Made by a program: the position numbers and the translations under genes. The notes beneath the pieces are model-generated. The model was given only the letters and a program-made list of their open reading frames with translations, was not told the origin of the DNA and did no database searches. Positions 34,534-43,618 of a DNA stretch of 63,170 bases are shown piece after piece. Every line of letters begins with the position of its first letter. Position 1 is the first letter of the stretch. The stretch comes from Tissierellia bacterium (GTDB lineage Bacteria > Bacillota > Clostridia > Tissierellales > Tissierellaceae). The stretch spans positions 1-63,170 of the forward strand of contig JAAYFT010000086.1 of assembly GCA_012728125.1 (NCBI GenBank). Direction: 5' to 3'.

Positions 34534-34562
34534 ATTATACAACCTCGACAATTTAAAGTCGA
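34534..34562 (-). promoter_or_regulatory. Promoter of the M50-scpA-scpB operon
   Basis: Minus strand TCGACT (34562-34557), 17 bases, TATAAT (34539-34534). The -35 lies inside the hairpin that follows dacF. Confidence 0.5.
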
Positions 34563-34566
34563 GGTT
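34541..34566 (-). terminator. Hairpin after dacF
   Basis: Perfect 9-bp stem AACCTCGAC / GTCGAGGTT with an 8-base loop. The minus-strand tail (GTATAATG) is not a T-run and is instead a -10 box, so termination would be weak. Confidence 0.45.
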
Positions 34567-34582
34567 TAATATTTCTTTCTAC

Positions 34583-35737
34583 TTATCTACCTTTTAAGTA
34601 TGACTTAATAGTCCTATTCAATATATTTAGTAAATTTGCCTTTTCTACATCTGATTTTAAAACCAGATTCACTCTATCTATTTCCTTACCATCTAAGCTA
34701 ATAATTAATTCCCCTACTTCATCACCTGCTGACATAGGGCTCTTTATTATATCTGGTAGAACTATATCTTTTTCGATACTTCCAGATTGTCCCTTAGGTA
34801 GAAGTACAAAACTATCCCTTTCCAACATAATGTCTACTTCATATACTTTTCCCTTTTCCACAGGCAAAGTAGCTATTATATCTCCTTTTTTGCCTATCTG
34901 AATAGATTCATAGTTGGCAAAGCCATAGTCAAGCATACGTTTTGCTTCATCAAATCTTACTTGCGAAGTTCTTGAACCTAAAACGACAGCAATTAGTTCT
35001 AAGTCTCCCCTCTTAGCTGAGGCTGAAATACAAAAGCCTGCTTCATTGGTAGATCCAGTTTTTACTCCCGTAGTACCTTGATATTCTTTTACAAGTCTGT
35101 TGGTATTTACCATAGTTTGTGTACTGTTTTTATTTCTCCCTACTTGCAGATCATACATATAGGTAGTTAACCACTCATGAACTATTGGATATTTCAACAG
35201 CTCTTTTGACATAATTGCTACATCATAGGCTGAGACAAAGTGATTTTCATTAGGCAATCCACTGGCATTGGCGAAATGGGTATTTTCCATACCTAATTCC
35301 TTTGCCTTATCATTCATCATCTGCACAAAAATTTCTTCAGACCCTGCTATATGTTCAGCCAATGCCACAGAGGCATCATTGGCAGACCTTATTGCAATAG
35401 CTCTGAAAAGATCTTCTACTGTTTGAGTCTCTCCTGCTTCTAGATAGACTTGAGAGCCTCCCATTCCAGAAGCATGTTTACTTACTAGGACTTTATCATC
35501 TAAGGATATTCTTCCTAAATTTAGAGCTTCTACACCTAATAACATAGTCATTATCTTTGTAATACTGGCAGGTGCCAACCTTTCATGTTCATTTAACTTA
35601 TATATTATTTCGCCAGTATTTACATCCATAAGTAAAGCAGCCTTTGCATCAACTTTTAAATCAGCATTAGCAAATACTCCAAGGGAATTTGTGAAGATTA
35701 AAAGTAAAATTATGATAGGTGCAAGTCTTCTTTTCAA
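34583..35737 (-). CDS. dacF: D-alanyl-D-alanine carboxypeptidase DacF
   Basis: A 384-residue S11 penicillin-binding protein with a signal peptide (about 1-24, ending near VFANA). Active-site motifs are SITK in APASITKIMT, SAN in IRSANDAS and KTG in GVKTGSTNEAG. DacF adjusts spore-cortex cross-linking in the forespore in Bacillus. TTG 35737 follows GGAGG at seven bases; the longer frame to 35809 lacks a ribosome binding site. In Bacillus, dacF lies next to punA and xerD, as here. Confidence 0.92.
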   Translation of the reverse strand: MKRRLAPIIILLLIFTNSLGVFANADLKVDAKAALLMDVNTGEIIYKLNEHERLAPASITKIMTMLLGVEALNLGRISLDDKVLVSKHASGMGGSQVYLEAGETQTVEDLFRAIAIRSANDASVALAEHIAGSEEIFVQMMNDKAKELGMENTHFANASGLPNENHFVSAYDVAIMSKELLKYPIVHEWLTTYMYDLQVGRNKNSTQTMVNTNRLVKEYQGTTGVKTGSTNEAGFCISASAKRGDLELIAVVLGSRTSQVRFDEAKRMLDYGFANYESIQIGKKGDIIATLPVEKGKVYEVDIMLERDSFVLLPKGQSGSIEKDIVLPDIIKSPMSAGDEVGELIISLDGKEIDRVNLVLKSDVEKANLLNILNRTIKSYLKGR

Positions 35738-35768
35738 CTTAATACCTCCATTCCATATATTTACTTTT

Positions 35769-35796
35769 ATATTCTCCACAAATTTCCTACTTATGC
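35769..35796 (-). promoter_or_regulatory. Candidate forespore (sigma-F/sigma-G) promoter of dacF
   Basis: Minus strand GCATA (35796-35792), 14 bases, GGAGAATAT (35777-35769), which partly fits the sigma-F/G -10 element. Bacillus dacF is transcribed by sigma-F. Confidence 0.45.
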
Positions 35797-35834
35797 AGAT
35801 GAAAAACAAATGACATTATTTGGCTATTGATTAG

Positions 35835-37139
35835 CTAGTTGATTTCATCATATATTAACTTTTTAGCTTCTTGATTTTTTTCACCAATAACGAAGATATT
35901 AAGCAATCTGTTTTTTACTTCTTCTGCTTTATTTAAATCATTACCATGAACGTAGGCTAAGGTTTCACCAATTTCTACCTTGTCGTCTACCTTTTTATTC
36001 AATACAATTCCTGCAGCCATGTCTATTATTGATTCTTTAGTTTCTCTTCCTGCTCCTAAGGCTAGAGCACATTTACCTACTTCCTCAGCATTAATTGCCT
36101 TAACATATCCTTCAACATTTGATTTTACTTCTAAAACATATTTAGCTTTAGGTAATAGTTCAGGATTCTCTATATACGAAACATCTCCGCCTTGATATCT
36201 CACCAACTCTTTAAACTTTTCAAAGGCTTTTCCAGAATTAACTGCTTCTATTAACATGTTTCTTCCGTCAATTTCATTATCTACTTTTTCTGCTAGATAT
36301 AGGAGTTTTGAACCTAAGACTAAAGTTAATTCATATAGGTCTTCAGGACCCTTTCCTTTTAAAGTATCGATAGCTTCCTTAATCTCTAAAGCATTTCCAA
36401 CAGCCTTACCTAAAGGTTCATCCATGTTAGTAACTAATGCAACAGTTTTTCTACCATATAGGTTGCCAATATCAACCATTTCCTTAGCTAGTCTAACTGC
36501 ATCATCTATATTCTTCATAAAGGCACCAGAGCCTACCTTTACATCTAGAATAATACCATCGGATTCAATAGCTAATTTCTTACTCATTATACTGGCAGTA
36601 ATTAAAGAAATATTGTCAACAGTTGCAGTTACATCCCTTAAGGCATATAGTTTCTTATCTGCTGGAGTTATATTTCCAGTTTGACTACAAATAGAAATAT
36701 TTATTGTATTTGCAATTTCTTCAAATTCTTCATTATCCAATTCAACCCTGAAACCCTTAATAGATTCAAGTTTATCTAAGGTCCCACCTGTATGGCCTAG
36801 ACCCCTACCAGACATTTTTACAAAGGGAACTCCACAAGCAGCAACCATAGGCCCCAATATTAAGGTGGTAGTATCACCTACCCCACCTGTTGAGTGCTTG
36901 TCCACTTTAATACCATTGATTTTAGACAAATCAAAGGTGTCTCCTGAATTAATGATGGCCTTTGTTAAATCAAGGGTCTCCCTTTTATCCATCTTATTTA
37001 AATAGATTGCCATTAAAAGAGCTGATACTTGATAATCTGGAATAAGGCCATTAGTGTAGTTCTCAATAAAATAGTTTATTTCTTCTGTACTTAATGCATA
37101 TCCATCTCTTTTTTTCATTATAATATCATACATTCTCAT
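35835..37139 (-). CDS. pdp: Pyrimidine-nucleoside phosphorylase
   Basis: A 434-residue enzyme that splits uridine, thymidine and deoxyuridine with phosphate. RDGYALSTEEI, the phosphate-binding KHSTGGVGDTTTL, KMSGRGLGHTGGTLDKLESI (quoted as GRGLGHTGGT core) and VKVGSGAFMK are diagnostic. It lies 12 bases after punA, so both nucleoside phosphorylases are co-expressed for nucleoside salvage. Confidence 0.95.
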   Translation of the reverse strand: MRMYDIIMKKRDGYALSTEEINYFIENYTNGLIPDYQVSALLMAIYLNKMDKRETLDLTKAIINSGDTFDLSKINGIKVDKHSTGGVGDTTTLILGPMVAACGVPFVKMSGRGLGHTGGTLDKLESIKGFRVELDNEEFEEIANTINISICSQTGNITPADKKLYALRDVTATVDNISLITASIMSKKLAIESDGIILDVKVGSGAFMKNIDDAVRLAKEMVDIGNLYGRKTVALVTNMDEPLGKAVGNALEIKEAIDTLKGKGPEDLYELTLVLGSKLLYLAEKVDNEIDGRNMLIEAVNSGKAFEKFKELVRYQGGDVSYIENPELLPKAKYVLEVKSNVEGYVKAINAEEVGKCALALGAGRETKESIIDMAAGIVLNKKVDDKVEIGETLAYVHGNDLNKAEEVKNRLLNIFVIGEKNQEAKKLIYDEIN

Positions 37140-37151
37140 AGTTATCCTCCA

Positions 37152-37970
37152 TTAAATACTATTAAGTATCTCTACAATTAATTTTTCAAATTTATCTTTC
37201 ACTTTCATTGATGTTTCAACAACTTCTTCATGGTTTAAAGGTTGATCTAGGATCCCGGCTGCCATATTGGTAATACAGGATATACCTAAAACTTTTATTC
37301 CTTCGTGATTAGCTACGATTACTTCTGGTACAGTAGACATGCCAACAGCATCTGCCCCAAGTATCCTAGCCAGTTTAACCTCCGCAGGTGTCTCATAAGT
37401 TGGACCTGTAAACCACATATATACTCCTTCTTTTAGGCCAATACCCAATTTTTCACCTGTCTTTTTAGCTGTATCAATAAGTCCACTATCATAGGCCTTT
37501 GACATATCTAAAAACCTAGGTCCTAATTGGTCATAATTCTTACCAATTAATGGGTTTTGGCCTGTAAAGTTAATATGGTCTTTAATTATCATTAAGTCTC
37601 CTGGAGTGAAATCCAAATTTACTCCACCAGCAGCATTAGTTACAATTAGACTTTCTATTCCAAGCCTAATCAATACCCTAATAGGGAAAGTAACATCTTT
37701 CATGGGATAGCCTTCATAATAATGGAACCTTCCCTGCATAGCAACAACCGTTTTACCTCCTAAATCTCCAATGACCAATTGGCCAGCATGTCCTTCTACT
37801 GTAGATCTTGGAAAGTTAGGTATTTCTTCATATTTTAATTTTATGGGATTTTCAATTTTATCCCCCAAGGTCCCTAAACCAGACCCTAGTATTAATCCTA
37901 CTTTAGGTAGTTTGTTTATTTTAGATAATATATAATCCTTTGATTCATTAATCTTATTTAAATAATACAT
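37152..37970 (-). CDS. punA: Purine-nucleoside phosphorylase
   Basis: A 272-residue trimeric (class II) purine-nucleoside phosphorylase acting on inosine and guanosine. GLILGSGLG, the phosphate contact RFHYYEGY, IVTNAAGGVN, TGPTYETPAE and VGMSTVPEV are typical. It lies between xerD and pdp, matching Bacillus xerD-drm-punA-dacF except that drm is absent and pdp is present. Confidence 0.95.
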   Translation of the reverse strand: MYYLNKINESKDYILSKINKLPKVGLILGSGLGTLGDKIENPIKLKYEEIPNFPRSTVEGHAGQLVIGDLGGKTVVAMQGRFHYYEGYPMKDVTFPIRVLIRLGIESLIVTNAAGGVNLDFTPGDLMIIKDHINFTGQNPLIGKNYDQLGPRFLDMSKAYDSGLIDTAKKTGEKLGIGLKEGVYMWFTGPTYETPAEVKLARILGADAVGMSTVPEVIVANHEGIKVLGISCITNMAAGILDQPLNHEEVVETSMKVKDKFEKLIVEILNSI

Positions 37971-37980
37971 AATAACCCTC

Positions 37981-38868
37981 CTATGCTCTTGGATGTGAAC
38001 TATTATATACTTCTCTTAATTCCTTATTGCTTGTTGCAAAAGAATAAATTTGAGTAGTCGATATATCAGAATGGCCTAAAATCTCTTGAACAGTTTTTAT
38101 ATCTGCACCATTTTCAATTAAATGTACGGCAAATGAATGTCTAAGGATTTGGGGAGTAATGTCTTTGTTTATATTGGCTTTTTTAGTATATTGTTTAATT
38201 ATTTTCCAAAACCCTTGTCTTGTAAGTCTTTTGCCGCTATAATTCAAAAATAATGGTTCTTCCTGATCTTTAACTACATTTGACCTGTAGTTAGAAATAT
38301 AATTGGTCAATGCCTCCATGGCCTTGCTACCTATTGGTATTGCCCTTTGATTGACATTGTCTCTTACAATAAGTAAACTTGAATCTAATTGAATATCTTC
38401 TACATTTAAGGAAATGATTTCTGATACTCTAAGTCCTGTTGCATATATTAGCTCTAACATAGCCTTATCTCTGGCACCTTTAAAGTCCTTAGGATTAGGC
38501 TGAGATAATAAAAGATTAACCTCTTCCATAGTCAATATGGATGGTATCCTTTTTTCACACTTAGGTGACTTTAAATTGGAAGTAGGATCTTCATCAATTA
38601 TTCTCTTATTCAATAGATATTGGAAAAAACACCTAATAGAAGCTAGGTTTCTAGAAATAGTTGAGGTAGACCTGCCTTTTTTTTGTAAACTCATTAAATA
38701 TGTAATTATTGTGGTTTTAGTAGCATCCTTATAATTTGATATCTTATTTTCCTGTAAATATTCTTTAAACTGTAAAATATCTCTAATGTAAGCTTCTAAA
38801 GTATTATCTGTTAACTTCTTTTCATTTTTCATATAATCAAGATAATCTCCAACAATTTTCTCAGACAT
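37981..38868 (-). CDS. xerD: Tyrosine recombinase XerD
   Basis: A 295-residue site-specific recombinase with all catalytic residues: Arg in YATGLRVSEI, His-x-x-Arg in ILRHSFAVHL, His in ILGHSDIS and Tyr in TTQIYSFA. With XerC it resolves chromosome dimers at dif. ATG 38868 follows AAAGGAG and gives the standard family length; the frame is open 14 codons further upstream. Placement downstream of spoIIM matches Bacillus. Confidence 0.95.
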   Translation of the reverse strand: MSEKIVGDYLDYMKNEKKLTDNTLEAYIRDILQFKEYLQENKISNYKDATKTTIITYLMSLQKKGRSTSTISRNLASIRCFFQYLLNKRIIDEDPTSNLKSPKCEKRIPSILTMEEVNLLLSQPNPKDFKGARDKAMLELIYATGLRVSEIISLNVEDIQLDSSLLIVRDNVNQRAIPIGSKAMEALTNYISNYRSNVVKDQEEPLFLNYSGKRLTRQGFWKIIKQYTKKANINKDITPQILRHSFAVHLIENGADIKTVQEILGHSDISTTQIYSFATSNKELREVYNSSHPRA

Positions 38869-38902
38869 TATACTTCTCCTTTGCAAAATAACTATAATTT
38901 CC

Positions 38903-39517
38903 TTATACACCTATAAATTTTATAAAAAAGGGAGTATAAAAACCTTCAATTATACATCCAAACACAGAAATAATAGAAAATATAAGTATTAAGATGGAAT
39001 AATCAGCTAAATTTTTGTTAAAATCCTTACCACGCCTAAATTTCTTTCTATTAACAGAATTAGACAAAGCAATAGCTGTTATAGCCAATAGACTTGGTAA
39101 TACAATTAAATATTGTGGTAATAATCCTATTAAAGTAAAAATAAATCCTTTAAATCCATAGTCCTTAACTAAAAAACCTACTATAAAACCTATATTGATT
39201 CCGCTCCAGCACATTATCAATGGAATAACTATAATACCTATTGTCAATAAACCTAAGACCCATATAATAAAAATCTTTTTAAAGTTTAAAAAGAGGGTGG
39301 ATATAAATATGTCCTTAAAACTGTAATTTCCTTCATTAACATGTTTTAAAAAAACATTCATGTAATTAGCTAGTTCTATTCCTCTAATGTAATCTACTCT
39401 ATTGGCCAAAATAGCTCCTACGATTATACCTACTACTAAAGCAAGGGCTAATATAAAATATAATACAAAATTATTTTGTATATGTCTCTTACACAAGTTT
39501 TTAATTTTCATAGGCAT
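38903..39517 (-). CDS. spoIIM: Stage II sporulation protein M
   Basis: A 204-residue multi-pass membrane protein with about five helices (near 16-38, 77-100, 103-125, 130-155, 170-195). In Bacillus SpoIIM forms the DMP complex with SpoIID and SpoIIP that drives engulfment of the forespore. The gene lies directly before xerD as in Bacillus. A CATACTAT element near 39553 resembles a sigma-E -10 but no good -35 accompanies it. ATG 39517 follows a GGGGGA site. Confidence 0.9.
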   Translation of the reverse strand: MPMKIKNLCKRHIQNNFVLYFILALALVVGIIVGAILANRVDYIRGIELANYMNVFLKHVNEGNYSFKDIFISTLFLNFKKIFIIWVLGLLTIGIIVIPLIMCWSGINIGFIVGFLVKDYGFKGFIFTLIGLLPQYLIVLPSLLAITAIALSNSVNRKKFRRGKDFNKNLADYSILILIFSIISVFGCIIEGFYTPFFIKFIGV

Positions 39518-39576
39518 TTAATTTCCCCCTTTGTATACAAGCCTTAAAACATAGTATGCAAAGAAGGAAAATTTTA

Positions 39577-40119
39577 TCACCTATTGTTTTCTTCTAAATA
39601 TTTTTTCGCCAAATTTATTCCTATAATGGTTTTGCTATCGGTTATCTCTCCCCTTTCTATCATCTTAATTAAAGTATCCATATCATATTTTTCCACCTCT
39701 AAAAATTCGCCATCATCAGGATCTGCTTCCCCTTTAACTAAGTCCGTGGCTAAAAATAAATATATTTTTTCATTGGTAAAACCTGGCGATGTATAAAACT
39801 CCATTAAATATTCCATTTTATCAGTAGTATAGCCTGTTTCTTCCTTTAATTCTCTAATTGCAGTAACTCTAGGTTCTTCGTTTATTTCAAGTTTACCTGC
39901 TGGAATCTCCAATAAGAATTTTTCAACAGCCTTCCTATATTGTTTTACCAAAATTATTGAATCATTGTCTACTATGGGAATTACTGCCACACCCCCTGGA
40001 TGTTCTACAATTTCTCTTTTTGAATATTTCTTATCTGGAAGTTCGACTGTATCAACCCTTAGATTTAACATTTTCCCTTCATATAGTTTATCGGATTTCA
40101 TTGTTTTTTCTTCAAACAT
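39577..40119 (-). CDS. NUDIX hydrolase, ADP-ribose pyrophosphatase type
   Basis: A 180-residue Nudix enzyme. The Nudix box runs from GKLEINEEP through RELKEETGY with all acidic residues present, and the preceding LVKQYRKAVEKFLLEIPAG segment is typical of ADP-ribose pyrophosphatases (NudF). The ATG at 40119 is five bases from GGGAAGG; the ATG three bases upstream is too close. It overlaps the end of the DUF3866 gene by eight bases. Confidence 0.92.
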   Translation of the reverse strand: MFEEKTMKSDKLYEGKMLNLRVDTVELPDKKYSKREIVEHPGGVAVIPIVDNDSIILVKQYRKAVEKFLLEIPAGKLEINEEPRVTAIRELKEETGYTTDKMEYLMEFYTSPGFTNEKIYLFLATDLVKGEADPDDGEFLEVEKYDMDTLIKMIERGEITDSKTIIGINLAKKYLEENNR

Positions 40120-41206
40120 CATAACCTTCCCTTTCTTCAATTAATTTAACTACATATTTGCCTATGGAACCTAATGTTAAAAAATATTCAGGATCTTCTT
40201 CAATGGTTCTACCCATAGATGTAGTCTTTAGATCAAATTTCTTCATTGCATCATGAATTAACTCTCCACTGCTATATATAATATTGTGTCTTTTGTTTAA
40301 CTCATAACTTTCTATCTGTCTTAATATAAAATCTCCCTTTTCTTTGTCTAAGGTAGGTAAAACTATATTAGTTTTTGTATTTATAATTTCAGATAGAACA
40401 GTTAAAGTGTGGTGGCTAATTCCCCTATGTCTAATACGCCTATCTTGAAAACTTATTCTAGGCACTGCAATTGAAAATCCACCAAGGTTATTTATAACAT
40501 CTATTATATAACCTTGCTCTATTCCTGTAAATCCATATTTTGTTCCACTACCAACAATTCCTGGTCCCATAGATATAATAGTAACATGTCCTCTTAGTAT
40601 TTCCTTAGCAGCAATAAGACCAGTATAAATATTAATACATTCTAAATCTCCACCAAAGGCATGACCTATGGTAATTGTGTTTTTTAATAAGCCTTTGAGC
40701 TTTAATTCTGAGACAGTGTTGCTAAAAAATATAGGTAAAGCTCCGCCATCGGTCATTATATAATTTATCTCTATGTCTTGATTTAAATACTTTATCATAG
40801 CAGCTATAGGTCCAATCATACTATGCAAAGTTCCAACAATAAAAATATGATTCTCTAAATTAGTAAACTCCTGAAATACAGTATGGTAAGGACTGTCTTC
40901 CTCTTCTGCTACCAAACACCTTACCTGAAATGGAGTATATCTTAATTTCATAATATGGCCTGGTCCTTGTAAGTCCATCTTATTGTTACTATAATTATAC
41001 ATGACAAAGTGATATCCACCAGTGCCTAATTTAAGCTCAACTGCAGTAGTATTTAAGACTACCTTATCATTAATTTTCACCTTGCCAGTAAAGTCACTAT
41101 AGTTTACAGCTTTATATTTCTCTCCTTTAATATTAACATAAATTATGTCTACATGTTCATCTTCTTTAATTATATCTGTAACTACTCCACATTTATAACT
41201 TATCAT
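40112..41206 (-). CDS. DUF3866 family protein
   Basis: A 364-residue protein recognised as DUF3866 by its GTLHSMIGP, TDGGALPI, GHAFGGDLE and ISMGPGIVGSGT segments. An N-terminal beta-rich part (1-90) is followed by a probable alpha/beta domain. No membrane helix or signal peptide is seen. The function is unknown. It is co-linear with the MraY-like and GT2 genes (gap of five bases), which suggests a link to envelope glycan metabolism. Confidence 0.85.
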   Translation of the reverse strand: MISYKCGVVTDIIKEDEHVDIIYVNIKGEKYKAVNYSDFTGKVKINDKVVLNTTAVELKLGTGGYHFVMYNYSNNKMDLQGPGHIMKLRYTPFQVRCLVAEEEDSPYHTVFQEFTNLENHIFIVGTLHSMIGPIAAMIKYLNQDIEINYIMTDGGALPIFFSNTVSELKLKGLLKNTITIGHAFGGDLECINIYTGLIAAKEILRGHVTIISMGPGIVGSGTKYGFTGIEQGYIIDVINNLGGFSIAVPRISFQDRRIRHRGISHHTLTVLSEIINTKTNIVLPTLDKEKGDFILRQIESYELNKRHNIIYSSGELIHDAMKKFDLKTTSMGRTIEEDPEYFLTLGSIGKYVVKLIEEREGYDV

Positions 41207-41211
41207 CTTGC

Positions 41212-42027
41212 CTACCTTCCAATCATATCTAAAAACTTTAATAATCTATTACTTTCAATTATTTTAGAAAAGGAAACCTTTTCTGCTAGAATATGAATTA
41301 TAATAAGAAATATTAAGATTGTAGTTCTCCTTATTATAGGGAATGAAGCAACTGCAAAAGTACCTAATGTAAATCCTAATACATTTGATCCAACATCTCC
41401 CATCATGGACTTTGCCTTAAAATCTAAATTCATGTATGGAATAAGTATACCAAAAAAAGACCATATAATATATGCATATTTATTATTTAAACTAGTTATT
41501 AAAAGGATTATAGCTATAAAAACAAACATCTTTATTGCCCTTCCTGGTCTTAAATCGAAGAGGTTAATAAAGTTTGCAAATAATCCAATAATAAATGAAT
41601 TGATTATAAAGTCAATTAGGGTATTGGAAAGTATTGCACTAACAACTAATGAAATAAAAAAACCAAAAATAGCCTTTATAGCCCCTGTTGTAATCTCTCC
41701 ATGAAATAACGCCTTTATATGGCCTCTTAACCCTTTAATATACTTTGTACCTATTAAGTCATCTAAAAGACCTAAAAATCCCATAAAAACAAATCCTAGG
41801 AGGTAGACTACTGTAAAACTATCTTTAGCATTTAAAACTATTTGCATAAGTCCTAGGGAAATAACTTGTACAAAAATAAATCCTATACCCATAGATGTAG
41901 GTATTTTTTCAAGCTTGTAATTTTCGCAGACGATTCTTGCCTTTATAAGCATATTTACAAGTCTAGGTATTAGAATATAGGAAAAAAATAAGGATATACT
42001 AAAGCTTATGATTATATGGAAATACAT
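41212..42027 (-). CDS. MraY/WecA-like polyprenyl-phosphate sugar-phosphate transferase
   Basis: A 271-residue integral membrane protein with about nine helices. Conserved family residues are present: Asp89-Asp90 in GLLDDLIG, NLFD (155-158), GDVGSNVLGF (210-219) and EKVSF near 249. The family moves a phospho-sugar from a UDP-sugar to undecaprenyl phosphate. It is shorter than MraY (about 320) and lacks the usual HHH motif, reading HILAEK instead, so its activity may differ. It follows the GT2 gene by four bases. Confidence 0.85.
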   Translation of the reverse strand: MYFHIIISFSISLFFSYILIPRLVNMLIKARIVCENYKLEKIPTSMGIGFIFVQVISLGLMQIVLNAKDSFTVVYLLGFVFMGFLGLLDDLIGTKYIKGLRGHIKALFHGEITTGAIKAIFGFFISLVVSAILSNTLIDFIINSFIIGLFANFINLFDLRPGRAIKMFVFIAIILLITSLNNKYAYIIWSFFGILIPYMNLDFKAKSMMGDVGSNVLGFTLGTFAVASFPIIRRTTILIFLIIIHILAEKVSFSKIIESNRLLKFLDMIGR

Positions 42028-42031
42028 GGTT

Positions 42032-42721
42032 TCACCTTTTATATTTTCTAATATATAGTATTATTGATGTCTTTAAGATATCTACAAATTGCTTTCCCCG
42101 ATGGATAAAACCTTTTAAATTCCTCTTAGTAAATCTATGTTTCATAGTTACGGGTACTTCTATAATGGAGAATCCATTATTAATAGTTTGAACTGTCATG
42201 GCCAATTCTATACCGTATCTATTAGGTATATAATCTATCTTATCTAATACTTCCTTTCTATAGACTCTTTGGCCAGATAAAGTTGTATCGATTTCTACTC
42301 CAGTAAAATAGTATACGGATTTTTTGGCAAATCCTTTCACTAGTCCAAATCCGCCTTTAACTTCAGCCTTTGGAAACTTGGCTATAGATACGTCTCCTTC
42401 ACCATTTATAACTGGATTTATGAGTTTTTCTATTTCCCAACTGGTCTTTCCTAAATCACCATCTACTAATGCTAAAAAATCAAAGGAAATAGATTCTATA
42501 GCTTTCTTTATTGCATATCCTTTACCTTGATTGCTTTCTATATCAATAACTATTACTCCCAAGTTTTTACAGATTTTCGAAGTATTATCCGTTGAACCAT
42601 CGTTTACTATTACTATTTCATCGATAGATTCTATTGTTTTCAGTCCCTCTATTGTATCCTTAATTAAATCAGCTTCGTTGTAAACAGGAACTACAGCAAC
42701 AAGTTTACCTACCTTTATCAT
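42032..42721 (-). CDS. Family 2 glycosyltransferase
   Basis: A 229-residue GT2 enzyme of the dolichol-phosphate-mannose-synthase-like type. VPVYNEADLI, VNDGSTDNT and the metal-binding ALVDGDLG are visible. There is no membrane helix. It could charge a polyprenyl phosphate or extend the product of the adjacent MraY-like transferase. Confidence 0.9.
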   Translation of the reverse strand: MIKVGKLVAVVPVYNEADLIKDTIEGLKTIESIDEIVIVNDGSTDNTSKICKNLGVIVIDIESNQGKGYAIKKAIESISFDFLALVDGDLGKTSWEIEKLINPVINGEGDVSIAKFPKAEVKGGFGLVKGFAKKSVYYFTGVEIDTTLSGQRVYRKEVLDKIDYIPNRYGIELAMTVQTINNGFSIIEVPVTMKHRFTKRNLKGFIHRGKQFVDILKTSIILYIRKYKR

Positions 42722-42731
42722 AAAATCTCTC

Positions 42732-43607
42732 CTAATACTCTCCTGAAAACTTATAATGTGGAATTAAACCAAAGGAATTTTTTATTCCATAATTTCCACT
42801 GTCACCTTCTAAAACCAAAACCATAGCAACCTTACCCATAATGGTATCTATATTGTCTACAGTTGAAATCCCAAAAGTTTGATATGTAGGCATATAAGAA
42901 TACTCTACATTTAATTTTTCAACACCTAATATTGGTATATTATAATCCTCTGCTACTTCAATTATAACCTTATCTACTAGGTTAATCCTATTTCTAGGCT
43001 CCTCTTTGCTTCCACCGCAAACAATTATATAGTCTACAGCTTCACCATAGTTCCCCATAGTCTCAACAAGACCTTCCCGTTCCAGCTCTTCTAATATAAT
43101 ATTATTGTTACCTAAAATTATTGCTTTAGTTAAAATACCTACTAATTCCTCAACTGGCTTCCTTGTATCGGCTAAGCCAAATCTATTTAAAACTTCTATT
43201 AATCTCTCATCATTAATTATATCATTATTTATAGTAGTTACATTGTTAACCTTAGCCCCTGCCAATTCTAGGTCCATACCAATAGCTGAAGTAACATAAT
43301 CGCTATTTGTTTCTATTATGGCGACATTTAAACCTTTTAATTTATTTCTTACTATGTGTTCATAAGTTAGGGCAATATATTTGTCTTTAATTTCAATTTC
43401 ATTTTCCAATGTTTTTTCGTTATTCTTTAAGTTCTGATTTTCCTGAATTAATAATTCCAATTGGTCTTCGATCAAGTCTGAAATATTTTCTTTTTGTTCT
43501 ATTACGAATCTTTGAGTATTCATTGTAAATCCAATGAAAATCCCTATACCTAAGGCAGCAAAAATAGCTACAATAGATATAATATAAAACCTTATATTAG
43601 GTAGCAT
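42732..43607 (-). CDS. MctB/SteB-like membrane protein with coiled coil
   Basis: A 291-residue protein with one N-terminal membrane helix (about 8-28), a coiled coil (about 38-75) and an extracytoplasmic alpha/beta domain. It fits the copper-transporter MctB family (PF11382). In Mycobacterium the member was called a copper channel, whereas in Corynebacterium the SteB relative works with SteA in cell separation. No copper-binding Cys/His cluster is visible, so the SteB-type role is favoured. It directly follows the SteA-like gene. Confidence 0.82.
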   Translation of the reverse strand: MLPNIRFYIISIVAIFAALGIGIFIGFTMNTQRFVIEQKENISDLIEDQLELLIQENQNLKNNEKTLENEIEIKDKYIALTYEHIVRNKLKGLNVAIIETNSDYVTSAIGMDLELAGAKVNNVTTINNDIINDERLIEVLNRFGLADTRKPVEELVGILTKAIILGNNNIILEELEREGLVETMGNYGEAVDYIIVCGGSKEEPRNRINLVDKVIIEVAEDYNIPILGVEKLNVEYSYMPTYQTFGISTVDNIDTIMGKVAMVLVLEGDSGNYGIKNSFGLIPHYKFSGEY

Positions 43608-43618
43608 AAATATCCTCC

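Noticed and set aside
42732-43607. Copper channel function for the MctB-like protein
   Set aside because: No copper-binding Cys/His/Met cluster is visible; SteA linkage points to an envelope or division role.
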